Positions 34,940 to 43,621 of a DNA stretch of 64,000 nt are shown piece after piece. The number at the start of each line of letters is the position of its first letter. The stretch's first letter is position 1. This DNA comes from Stieleria sp. JC731. Lineage in GTDB: Bacteria; Planctomycetota; Planctomycetia; Pirellulales; Pirellulaceae. Position numbers and translations under genes: made by a program. Below the pieces are notes generated by a model. That model saw nothing but the letters and a program-made list of their open reading frames with translations. It did no database searches and had not been told where the DNA came from. The stretch lies in NCBI RefSeq assembly GCF_020966635.1, contig NZ_JAJKFQ010000001.1, positions 248,001 to 312,000 of the forward strand, in the 5' to 3' direction.

Positions 34940-37933
34940 TCATTCCGTCGGGGACACATCGGGTGGTTGCGATTGGGAAGCGGGAACCTTCGTCGAAAGG
35001 ATGTACGCGAGCAGATCCGCAGCTTGGTCTGCAGTCATTCCGGAAAGCAGTTGATCTGGCATCGCGGACTTTTCAGATTGCCGCATCAGTTCGATCTCTT
35101 CGATCAGAATCGATTGCTGCTTTCCGGTCGAGTCGACGACTTCGATCTCAGTCGCAGTTTCACGCGTGACGATTCCCACGATCACTTGCCCATCGGTTCC
35201 AAGGATCTGCCGCGATCGGTATTTCGGGTCGATCTTTGCCGAAGGTTGCAAAATGCTTACCAAGACTTCCTGTGGTGATTGTTTCACGGCGATGCCGGTC
35301 AGGTCTGGTCCGACCGATTTGCCCACTTGGTTGATCTGATGGCAAGATCGGCAGTTGGCTTCGTTGCTTTGTTCGAACAGTACCTTGCCGCGTTCGATGC
35401 TGCCCTTGAGGGCGAGCAACGATTCCGCATCGATACTTGGACCCAAACGTTCGATTCGCTGATCTTCTGGCAAGTAGTGCTCGAACAGGTCACGCACCAG
35501 CGGTTTCTCGCTGGCCGTCGCGAGCTGGATGATTTGGTCACGCAGTGGTTGATCAAGTTCGCCGAGTCCACAGGCAAGCGACATCGCCAGTGCATTTTGC
35601 GGCGAGCGCAAGTTTGCTTGGATCAATTCATTTGGGGAATCAGCTGCGTTTAGTTTCGTTGCGAGTCGCTGCCAGCTTTGATGATGATCTTCAAGGCCTT
35701 TCATGGAGGCGATCCAGTCATGGAGCACACGGACGCCATCTAAGTCGATGACGTTTGAACCAAATTGGGGCATATGACCGCGTCCAGATTTCAAGACACG
35801 GTATAGCAGCACGCTTCGATAGGGATCGCCCGGACTGATGACACGAGCATCTTCGACATCGAAATTTCCTTGTGCGGGAATTTCGTTAATGAAGTTATTG
35901 GCCTTGAGGCTTTTGGTGATGTCAAAGTTGAAGTTCGCCGTTCCGCCGCCTTGAGGTCGGTGGCAAGAAGAACAGTTCAACGAAAGGTACGCGCGAGCTC
36001 GATCTTCGATTGGTGCAGACTTGTCGTGTGGCGACGCGATCGGTTCGGGCCAATCAAATTCCGATCGGAAATAACCGAGCTTGAATAACTCGTCAAGTTG
36101 ATTGGTCTGCACCGAACCTTGATTTGACTGTGAATCGTTGGACGGGTCGAAGGATCGATTCAGTTGAGGCGGCCAGAAGGCTTGCACCGTTCCACCAGCC
36201 CAGATGTGACAGAGCAGGCATTCACTACGACTGGCGTGACGCCACGTTTGGGTGCGGTATCCGTCGTCAGTTTCTTGGTCGACGATGCGTAGTTTCGTTT
36301 CGGTGGCGACATCGTCTTGCAGGAAAGCATCCGATTGAGATTCGTCCCAGACATAGTTGTAAGCACGCCATTCCTCATCCGGCAGATGCAAGATCTGTGT
36401 TTCGAGATGTGTGAGTGTCGATTTGTCGTTTGGGTCTTTGTAATAGCTGACCGTTTTTGCGACGACGGTGTCGGTCGGGAATTCGAACCTTCCCGAAACG
36501 ATCGGACGCTGCCAGTCGTCACGGTCGTAAAGCCCCAACTGCTTGTCTTCGGGGATGGCAATCCATTGGCGAGAGACGGTTCCGTCGGCCCAGTGGTGAG
36601 CATTGATTTGATATTCAACCACACCGGGAGACGGCTGCTGACTGACAGCATCCGCAAAGATTCCGGTTTGGCTTAATCGTTTTGGGAAGGACTGCTGAGT
36701 ATCCTCGGCGTCATTGCGATCGATCGCCATGATGGTTCCGTCAAAACCGACGATCAGGACTTCACCGGTGGGATCCAAACCGAAGCAAACGATTTGCAGC
36801 GATGTGTCGACAAGTTCTTTTTGCCAGTCGACTTGATCCCCATCTGATTTTAAGGCCCAGACCTTACCGGTCATCCAGTCCCCGTAGATGAAGGCACCCT
36901 CTAGTTCAGGGATGCGGTCGCTTTGCCAGTAATGGCCACCGGTAATGGAACGCGAATCCAGGTGGGTGTGTTCAAACAGCGGAGGCGTGATCGGTATCAG
37001 GGGATCGCGTCCCTGTTTGACGATTTGGCTGCCCTCCATGATGCTCCAACCATGGTTTCGACCACGATCCACACGATGGATCATCTCGCGCATTTCCCAG
37101 CCGACATCGGCCGCCAGTAGGTCTCCATTGTTCGGATTGAAAGCGATCTTCCAGGGATTGCGCAGTCCATACGACCAAATTTCACCGCGGGCGTTCGGGT
37201 GATCGACAAACGGATTGTCGTGTGGGATTCGATACGTCACATCACCTTCGGGCAGGTCGACATCGATCCGCAGAATCGAAGCCTCTAGATCGGTGAGATC
37301 CTGCCCCGTTTCATCGGCATCGGGTGGATAAGGGGCTTGGGTATCACCGACGGAGACGTAGAGCATTCCGTCGGGCCCAAATTGCATCGATCCACCGGTG
37401 TGTCCGGTCGGTTGCCACTGGACAAGCAGCTGCCGACTGTTGGGATCAATGGTCGGAACGGATGGGTCGGTGACTTTAAAACGGACGAGCCTTGTGCTTG
37501 GGGTGTCACCGCCGTTGTAGGTGTAGGTCACAAAGCACCATGGGTATTTCTTCAAGTCATGGTGGAACAGCGTCGCCAGTGTTTGACTGACACGTTGTGG
37601 ATGGCAATCGCTTAAGTCGAGCACGTTTTGAAGCGAATCGGTCTCGGGATCATTTGCAAATGAAACGATCGGTCCGTGCTGCTGTGTCGCGATCCAACGC
37701 CGTGCGTCGGGCAGCCAGACGAGGTCCGTCGGATTGTTCAGTTTGATTTCGGCAAATGTCCGCGTTGCCTTAAACGGCAATGGCGGGTCTGGCGTACCGT
37801 GAACTTTTGATGTCAGCCAAGGTGTGGCTCGCTTTGGTAGGTCATCTGCGGCGGCGAGCGGTTTCAGCAGGCTGCCGAACGTGGATAAGAAGACAACGAC
37901 GGCAAAGATCAAACGCAACAACGCGATAGGCAT
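34940..37933 (-). CDS. PQQ-dependent sugar dehydrogenase-like protein with three c-type hemes (PVC-type CxxCH protein)
   Basis: 997 residues with a signal peptide (ALLRLIFAVVVFLSTFG). The N-terminal half is a glucose/sorbosone dehydrogenase beta-propeller (about 60-400): NNPTDLVWLPDARRWIATQQ, MQFGPDGMLYVSVGDTQAP, RNPWKIAFNPNNGDLLAADV, GWEMREMIHRVDRGRNHGWS. The second half carries three heme c motifs: CLLCH, CSSCH in a DUF1553-like context (LSLNCSSCHRPQGGGTANF) and CRSCH in the C-terminal cytochrome domain (ANCRSCHQINQVGKSVGPDL). That domain ends with LVSILQPSAKIDPKYRSR and a conserved Met-type ligand region. This is the planctomycetal heme-binding dehydrogenase layout: sugar or polyol oxidation in the periplasm coupled to electron transfer. 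Substrate unknown. Monocistronic. Confidence 0.88.
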   Translation of the reverse strand: MPIALLRLIFAVVVFLSTFGSLLKPLAAADDLPKRATPWLTSKVHGTPDPPLPFKATRTFAEIKLNNPTDLVWLPDARRWIATQQHGPIVSFANDPETDSLQNVLDLSDCHPQRVSQTLATLFHHDLKKYPWCFVTYTYNGGDTPSTRLVRFKVTDPSVPTIDPNSRQLLVQWQPTGHTGGSMQFGPDGMLYVSVGDTQAPYPPDADETGQDLTDLEASILRIDVDLPEGDVTYRIPHDNPFVDHPNARGEIWSYGLRNPWKIAFNPNNGDLLAADVGWEMREMIHRVDRGRNHGWSIMEGSQIVKQGRDPLIPITPPLFEHTHLDSRSITGGHYWQSDRIPELEGAFIYGDWMTGKVWALKSDGDQVDWQKELVDTSLQIVCFGLDPTGEVLIVGFDGTIMAIDRNDAEDTQQSFPKRLSQTGIFADAVSQQPSPGVVEYQINAHHWADGTVSRQWIAIPEDKQLGLYDRDDWQRPIVSGRFEFPTDTVVAKTVSYYKDPNDKSTLTHLETQILHLPDEEWRAYNYVWDESQSDAFLQDDVATETKLRIVDQETDDGYRTQTWRHASRSECLLCHIWAGGTVQAFWPPQLNRSFDPSNDSQSNQGSVQTNQLDELFKLGYFRSEFDWPEPIASPHDKSAPIEDRARAYLSLNCSSCHRPQGGGTANFNFDITKSLKANNFINEIPAQGNFDVEDARVISPGDPYRSVLLYRVLKSGRGHMPQFGSNVIDLDGVRVLHDWIASMKGLEDHHQSWQRLATKLNAADSPNELIQANLRSPQNALAMSLACGLGELDQPLRDQIIQLATASEKPLVRDLFEHYLPEDQRIERLGPSIDAESLLALKGSIERGKVLFEQSNEANCRSCHQINQVGKSVGPDLTGIAVKQSPQEVLVSILQPSAKIDPKYRSRQILGTDGQVIVGIVTRETATEIEVVDSTGKQQSILIEEIELMRQSEKSAMPDQLLSGMTADQAADLLAYILSTKVPASQSQPPDVSPTE

Positions 37934-38065
37934 CGTTATATGGCTCCCGGCACAGCGAAGATGACAACCGGGACAGTTTAGCAGAAACGCTGTTGGAGCC
38001 GTCTTATTGTTTTACGCGATGTTGCCGACTTGAAAGAGGTGTCGCGAGTACCAGACGGCCACGAA

Positions 38066-38147
38066 CGTAGATGGACGGCAAGCATCCATCTACGCCTTAG
38101 AAGCTTAGGTTCGGCTGATTCCCACCGGCCCGCAGGAATCAGCCGAA
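38066..38147 (-). terminator. Paired hairpins downstream of the amidohydrolase gene
   Basis: Hairpin 1: CGTAGATGGA (38066-38075) with TCCATCTACG (38085-38094). Hairpin 2: TTCGGCTGATTCC (38110-38122) with GGAATCAGCCGAA (38135-38147). Both are perfect stems (10 and 13 bp), 15 bp apart. They lie between the amidohydrolase stop and the next gene on the same strand. There is no U-run, so a factor-dependent or attenuation role is possible. Confidence 0.55.
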
Positions 38148-38193
38148 AGAATAAAGGCCAAAGACGCTTTGGGTCGCGTCTCCGCTGGCCAGG

Positions 38194-41100
38194 CTATTTG
38201 GATTGAAGCATCCAGTCTGGCAATCCACCGGGGCGGCAACATTCACAGCCACGCAGTCGCGACATGATCGGTGCGGTCATCGTCTGCCCGTTGCTGAAGA
38301 AGAACTCTGGTGCGGGCTGTTCCGCACCGCCGACCTCTTCCATCGAGGATGCTCGGAAAAGACGGCCGTTGATCATCACCAAGTCGATCTTGTCGGAGTG
38401 ACGGATTTCTTCCGTCGGATCGAAACCTCGTTCAATCACGATCAGGTCGGCCAGCTTGCCCGTTTCCAGTGATCCGATGTCGCCATCGAGTCCAAGGTAT
38501 TTGGCACCTTTGATGGTTCCACAAGCAAGCGATTGCATTGGGGTCATGCCACCTTGGACAAAACTCCACAATTCCCAGTGGGTGTCGATTCCGTTTAGCT
38601 GCCCGTGACCACCGGCTTGAACGAGACCATCATCATCGACGACTTGTTTGGCAATCTCAGCAACTCGGATGTGGTTGTAATCTTCCAGCGGGGCTTTTTG
38701 TCGACGATGTGATTGTGGATGAAGCTTGTGCGGTGGCAAGAATTGCTTCAGTCGTGGGTGCCGCCAGACGTCGTCAACTTCGTACCAGTAGCGTTCCCCG
38801 GAGATACCACCGTAAGCAACACACAGAGTTGGCGTGTAGCCAACGTTGGTACCTCGCCAAAGGTCAAACACATCATCGTAAGCGCTTTGAACGGGAAGCG
38901 TGTGTTCGATCCCGGTATGGCCATCGACGATCATTGTCATGTTGTGCATGAAAGTCGAACCGCCTTCGGGAACGACCATCATTTCCAATTCACGTGCGGC
39001 GGCAAGGACCTGTTGTCGCTGGTCGCGTCGCGGTTGGTTGTAGCTTTTAACGCTGAAGGCACCGACCGCTTTCATCCGTTGCAGGTGGAACTTGGCATCG
39101 TCGAGGTTTTCGATCTCCGCTTTGAAGCTTCCCGCGGCGCCATAGAGAATCGTACCGGTCGAAAAGGTTCGCGGCCCAAGCGTTTTGCCGGCACGAATCA
39201 TTTCGATCGCCGAGAACGTTCCGCCTGTGTCGTTGGACGGGTCATGTGCAGTCGTGATGCCGAAGGCAAGTCGTGCATAGTTGACCCAGTTTTGCTGCGG
39301 CGTGATGCCATCGCTGGACATTGGGCCGTGTGCGTGCACATCGATCAACCCAGGAAGGATGACCATGCCGGGTGTCGGGATGACTTTGACATCATCAGGA
39401 ATATCGATGTCCGATTTGGCGCCGAGAGCTTCGATGCGATTACCACGAACGATGATCGTGCCGGGATTGATCACGCCCTGCTTGCCCATCGTGACAATCT
39501 TGCCGCCGACCAAAGCATAAGCGGTTTCAGGAATAGCTGTCTTTGCATCGAATCCGATCGCCAGTTCTTCGATCGAGTCATCGGTTTTATCGTCAGCGTC
39601 TTCGGAAGATGCGTCTTCGTCGGATTCAGAATCATCAGGCTTTTCTGTGGCTTCCTCGGAATCGACGTCTTCAGTTTCGCCTTTCAAGAAAGCGAATGCT
39701 TCGTCCAGAGGCTTGCTGTAAAGCGTTGGTCCGAGTGTCCAAAGCAGCTTGGAGCTGTCGCCCGAGAAGTGGCACCAGTCGCCAGCTTGTTGGCTGACTT
39801 TGGCGATCGGTAGTGAAGAGCCTTTGGGGCCGATGTTGATCGCCTTGCCAGCTTTGACCAGTGGCGAAACATAGACGTTGAACCGTTCAATGAACGCCGC
39901 CCATTTTCCGTCAGGAGAGACTTGAACGGTGGTTCCCCAAGTGCTTTTGAGGTGTTCACGTGCGTCTTTTCCGTCGAGCCCAATCGAGCAGAGCATCAAG
40001 TTGTCTGCATCGGAGTTGCGATTGGTTTTTAGGTAATAAACGCGGTCGCTTTCGGAACCGAATTGCGGCGTTTCGCCGGATTGCGTGATCAGTTTTGGTT
40101 CACCGTCTCGGGCGGCGATTTGATAAAGACCAGGTTCACGAGACCAGAGCGGTGATCGTAGGTAGCCATCGCCCGATTTGATGAAAACGATTGTTTGCCC
40201 GTCGGGAGAGAACACCGGCTGCAAGTAGTGACCGGGCGCGTCGGTGACCGTCCAGTTTTCAGCATTGCTCGAATCGAGCGCGGTGACGCGAATCGATCCC
40301 AGGTCTTTGTCGTGCCAAGTTGAGTAGACGATGTATTTCCCATCGCGAGAAAAGCTGGGGTAGAACTCCAGATGATCTTCTTGTTCGGTTAGGCGTCGTG
40401 GTTCGCCGTCCGGCAATTCTTTCAACCAGATTTTGCCTAACGCTTGATACGCGACATGCTTGCCATCGGGGGACTGGTTGACCCAGCGCAGCATCTTGAC
40501 GGGAAATGTGTCCGGCGCGACATCGACTGCAAATCGAACGGCATCGCGAATTTCACGTTCATCAACGATGTGAAATGGGATGACTGTGGCTTCACCGCTT
40601 TGAATATCAATTCGGCGAATCTGTCCTTTGGCCCAAGCGATGATGGATTGATCGTCGGGCATCCAAGCGAAGCAGGGGTAGACGCCATGGATCGCCCATG
40701 CTTCTTGCATGTCACGTTCGAGTTCGTCATAGACCATCCGTACCGCTCCGGACTGAAGGTCCAAAACGTGTAGTGCTGTCTTGGCACCGACGCGGCGAAC
40801 AAATGCGAGTGACTTGCCATCGTGCGATGGCGTTGGTCGGCAGGCTCCACCAGGACCGGTGACGAACGCTTCGGTGTCACCGTCTTCAAGGTTCAGACGC
40901 TTGATCGTGTAGATCTGTCCGTGCGAATCTTTGTCGTATTCGAAGTTGCTTCCGGGCGTGGTGTCTTGCGAGTAGTAAACGTACTTGCCGTCGGGCGAGT
41001 AAATCGGTTCGTTGACGTCCTTCTGTTCGTTCGGTTTTGTTGTCAGTTGCACCCCGCTCATTGCCGATGCGCTTTTGGCAGCGCGATGGTACATCCAGAT

Positions 41101-41667
41101 TTCACCTGAACCGAGTGACCGGCGACTGGTGAAGTGCTTTCGCGCGATGATGTAATCTCCATCGGGTGACCAAGCAGGGCCGTTAAGCAGACGAAATGTC
41201 TCGTTGGTCACTTGTCGTGCATCGCTTCCGTCGGCACGCATGATCCAGATGTTGTCACCTGCCCGTTCATTCTTTCCCGTTCGGTCGCTGGTAAAAGCGA
41301 TCCATTGGCCATCGGGACTGAATCGAGGTTGCATATCCCAGCAGATTCCCGAGGTCAGCTTTTTAGGCTCTCGAGGTTCTTCGCCTTCGACTGGCATGCT
41401 GTAGATATCGCCTAGCAAATCAAAGACGATCGTTTTGCCATCCGGACTGACGTCCAGGTTCATCCATGTGCCTTCGGTAACGTCGATGGGCTGACTGGAT
41501 GCTTTCCCTGGAGGTGATTCGATGTCCCAAGTTTTCGAGGACGTCTCCTTGGAGGGGGTGTCCTCTTGTTCTTTGGACGGCGTGGCATCGGCGGCAAACA
41601 GGCTGACTGAAAGCAGCCATGTGGTGATCGCCGAACGAGCGACAGTCCTCAGGCAACGGATCGACAT
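38194..41667 (-). CDS. Secreted TolB-type propeller fused to amidohydrolase
   Basis: About 1157 residues from ATG 41667 (GGGAAAG six bases upstream), with a signal peptide ending near VSLFAADA. The N-terminal 650 residues contain TolB/PD40 beta-propeller repeats with SPDG-x-x-I/V-x-F signatures: SPDGKTIVFDLLGDIYSM, FSPDGQWIAFTSDRTG, YSPDGKYVYYSQD, FSRDGKYIVYSTW, FSPDGQTIVFIKS. An acidic linker (Asp/Glu/Ser, about 680-725) leads to a metal-dependent amidohydrolase. That domain shows PGLIDVHAHGPMSSDG (metal-binding HxH), a later HT-containing GITTAHDPS, GGSTFMHNMTMIVDGHTGIE and the C-terminal LETGKLADLIVIER. Such fusions occur widely in Bacteroidetes and planctomycetes. The substrate is a cyclic amide or ester in the periplasm and cannot be named. 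Confidence 0.88.
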   Translation of the reverse strand: MSIRCLRTVARSAITTWLLSVSLFAADATPSKEQEDTPSKETSSKTWDIESPPGKASSQPIDVTEGTWMNLDVSPDGKTIVFDLLGDIYSMPVEGEEPREPKKLTSGICWDMQPRFSPDGQWIAFTSDRTGKNERAGDNIWIMRADGSDARQVTNETFRLLNGPAWSPDGDYIIARKHFTSRRSLGSGEIWMYHRAAKSASAMSGVQLTTKPNEQKDVNEPIYSPDGKYVYYSQDTTPGSNFEYDKDSHGQIYTIKRLNLEDGDTEAFVTGPGGACRPTPSHDGKSLAFVRRVGAKTALHVLDLQSGAVRMVYDELERDMQEAWAIHGVYPCFAWMPDDQSIIAWAKGQIRRIDIQSGEATVIPFHIVDEREIRDAVRFAVDVAPDTFPVKMLRWVNQSPDGKHVAYQALGKIWLKELPDGEPRRLTEQEDHLEFYPSFSRDGKYIVYSTWHDKDLGSIRVTALDSSNAENWTVTDAPGHYLQPVFSPDGQTIVFIKSGDGYLRSPLWSREPGLYQIAARDGEPKLITQSGETPQFGSESDRVYYLKTNRNSDADNLMLCSIGLDGKDAREHLKSTWGTTVQVSPDGKWAAFIERFNVYVSPLVKAGKAINIGPKGSSLPIAKVSQQAGDWCHFSGDSSKLLWTLGPTLYSKPLDEAFAFLKGETEDVDSEEATEKPDDSESDEDASSEDADDKTDDSIEELAIGFDAKTAIPETAYALVGGKIVTMGKQGVINPGTIIVRGNRIEALGAKSDIDIPDDVKVIPTPGMVILPGLIDVHAHGPMSSDGITPQQNWVNYARLAFGITTAHDPSNDTGGTFSAIEMIRAGKTLGPRTFSTGTILYGAAGSFKAEIENLDDAKFHLQRMKAVGAFSVKSYNQPRRDQRQQVLAAARELEMMVVPEGGSTFMHNMTMIVDGHTGIEHTLPVQSAYDDVFDLWRGTNVGYTPTLCVAYGGISGERYWYEVDDVWRHPRLKQFLPPHKLHPQSHRRQKAPLEDYNHIRVAEIAKQVVDDDGLVQAGGHGQLNGIDTHWELWSFVQGGMTPMQSLACGTIKGAKYLGLDGDIGSLETGKLADLIVIERGFDPTEEIRHSDKIDLVMINGRLFRASSMEEVGGAEQPAPEFFFSNGQTMTAPIMSRLRGCECCRPGGLPDWMLQSK

Positions 41668-41988
41668 GTAAATCTTTCCCTTTGAAGTCGGGGGCAAGCG
41701 AGAGTGGAATCGCTATGTTAATTCGCTGAAACAAGCCAGAAAACGTACCGCGCTCGAAACGAGAAAGACGTTCAACGCAATGATCGGGAGGCTCCCCTTA
41801 GCTGTGTTTCATATCCGAATGTTTCACGAAAGATAAACTGTGCCGACGCGGTAAAGTTTGTCGATAAGGTGATTCGTGGTGATTTTTCTGTGCAGGTCGT
41901 GACTTCGCGTTTGGCTTCGTTCACCGTATGGCGGAATCACCACACTCTACCGGGGCCACCTTTGTGGGGTCTGGATCAGGATGGCTAA

Positions 41989-43470
41989 ATGCGGCGATGG
42001 ATTGCGATGCGGCAAAGAACAGGATGGACCTTACTCGCGTTATGCGTTGCCTTGTTGATCGAGGTGAGCACGGCATTGGATGTCAGCGCGTTCGATTCGC
42101 TGCCTGGCTACGAATCGTTCGAAGAGGTACCGCTGGGGCCGACGAGCGATCCGGATGGCGACATTGACAGCGCTTTAGATGGTGATCCGCAAGGTGGGCC
42201 TGTCGTTCCGTTTGAACCTGCCGCGGAACCTTGGTCGGTGGTTCAACAGGAAATCGCCTACGACGCGCATACAGTCGGTCATCCTGGATACAGCCTGCCG
42301 TACAACCATCGCGCTGGCTCGCGATTTCAGCCATCGTTCATTCAGCTGGACACAGAGCTGTTCGGTGACCTGTTGGACTTTCAAAATCACCAGACTGAAA
42401 AGCAGTTACTGCTACGCGACGAGAATGCCAGTTGGTCCGGTAAGCCAGTGGTTCTGGTCGGCTCCCAAGCCAGGCTATCGATCTTGGCGGCGACGACCAA
42501 TCGAGACGACAAGTTCAGCTACCTGGGACGTTTTCCCGCTGACTTCACAGGAAGTTCCGCGACCGACGCGAGGTTGTTGCAAGCGAACTTGGGCATGGCG
42601 ACTTATGTCAATCCGTGGATCAGTGGATACGGCGAACTGCTGTTCTCGGATGTCTTTACCTTTCCTGATTTCAAACAAGGAAGCCTGCAGGTTCGACAAG
42701 CGTACGCGGTGTTTGGCGATCCGGCGCAAAGTCCCTGGTATGCGTTTATCGGAAAGAAGAACGTTTCCTTTGGCGACATGGGAACGCTATTGCCGTTTAG
42801 CCAATCGGTCGTTTGGCACTACTTCGCGGCACTGCACGAAGGTGTCGGAGTCGGGTATCAAGACGAAAACTTGAGCGCAACGCTAACGGGAATCAACGGC
42901 GGCCGAGGCATTCGTTTGGCTGATTCAGAAGCAAAGGGAAAGATCAACAACTTTGCCGCGAACATGATCATCAGTGGCGGACAGCGGCAGCTCAGTTGGC
43001 GTTTGGGGGCGGGGTTTTTGTATGGCACAATCTACGACGGACTTGTCGCGGAGCATTTGGATACCGGTTTGTTTGGTGAAGCCAATCATGCTTGGGATGT
43101 AAACGCCGAACTCAAGGTGCGGGATTTCACTTTTCAAGGTGAGTTCGTTTCAACGACCGGCGATTGGCCAGTCACAAGCTATCCTGTCAGTGCCTATCGT
43201 GCCGAAGCGGCGTACGATTCGCTCTGCTATGGTCGACCGGCTCGATATGCGATCAGCTGGAGCGACGGTCATCAGGCCGAATCGGGAAGCGAATTTGAAT
43301 TCAATCAACAGTTCGCGGTTGGCATGGGGCTGAGCATGGGACCGCACGCAACCTGTTCGGTTGAATACGTTCGCAGCCTCGGCTTTGCGCCATTGATCAA
43401 TATCACGACCGTCAGCGACCGCGATGTTGTCCAGGACAGCTTGGTTCTGGGGATGACGATCGTTCTGTAG
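41989..43470 (+). CDS. LbtU-like outer-membrane porin
   Basis: 493 residues. A signal-like leader is visible (WTLLALCVALLIEVSTALDV). After an acidic Pro/Gly linker, barrel-type sequence begins: SRFQPSFIQLDTELFGDLLD, YLGRFPADFTGSSATD. The section LQANLGMATYVNPWISGYGE, LQVRQAYAVFGDPAQSPWYA with FIGKKNVSFGDMGTLLPFSQ is what I would expect of the LbtU siderophore-porin-like family. The last strand ends in DVVQDSLVLGMTIVL, though without a terminal aromatic. The gene has its own promoter region (about 290 bp from the divergent amidohydrolase gene). The assignment to a siderophore is not supported by neighbours; porin is the safe call. Confidence 0.65.
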   Translation: MRRWIAMRQRTGWTLLALCVALLIEVSTALDVSAFDSLPGYESFEEVPLGPTSDPDGDIDSALDGDPQGGPVVPFEPAAEPWSVVQQEIAYDAHTVGHPGYSLPYNHRAGSRFQPSFIQLDTELFGDLLDFQNHQTEKQLLLRDENASWSGKPVVLVGSQARLSILAATTNRDDKFSYLGRFPADFTGSSATDARLLQANLGMATYVNPWISGYGELLFSDVFTFPDFKQGSLQVRQAYAVFGDPAQSPWYAFIGKKNVSFGDMGTLLPFSQSVVWHYFAALHEGVGVGYQDENLSATLTGINGGRGIRLADSEAKGKINNFAANMIISGGQRQLSWRLGAGFLYGTIYDGLVAEHLDTGLFGEANHAWDVNAELKVRDFTFQGEFVSTTGDWPVTSYPVSAYRAEAAYDSLCYGRPARYAISWSDGHQAESGSEFEFNQQFAVGMGLSMGPHATCSVEYVRSLGFAPLINITTVSDRDVVQDSLVLGMTIVL

Positions 43471-43621
43471 TCACGGGAAATGCTACCCGTCGGAGTCTTT
43501 GCGCCAGCACCTGACCGGCATCTCGCCGGATAGTCGGGAAACGCTGTATAGACGAAATTTCTATTTTGGCGTTTTCTTGCGCGCCGCTCGGCTGTTTCGC
43601 AGCACTAACATGGTACGAACC

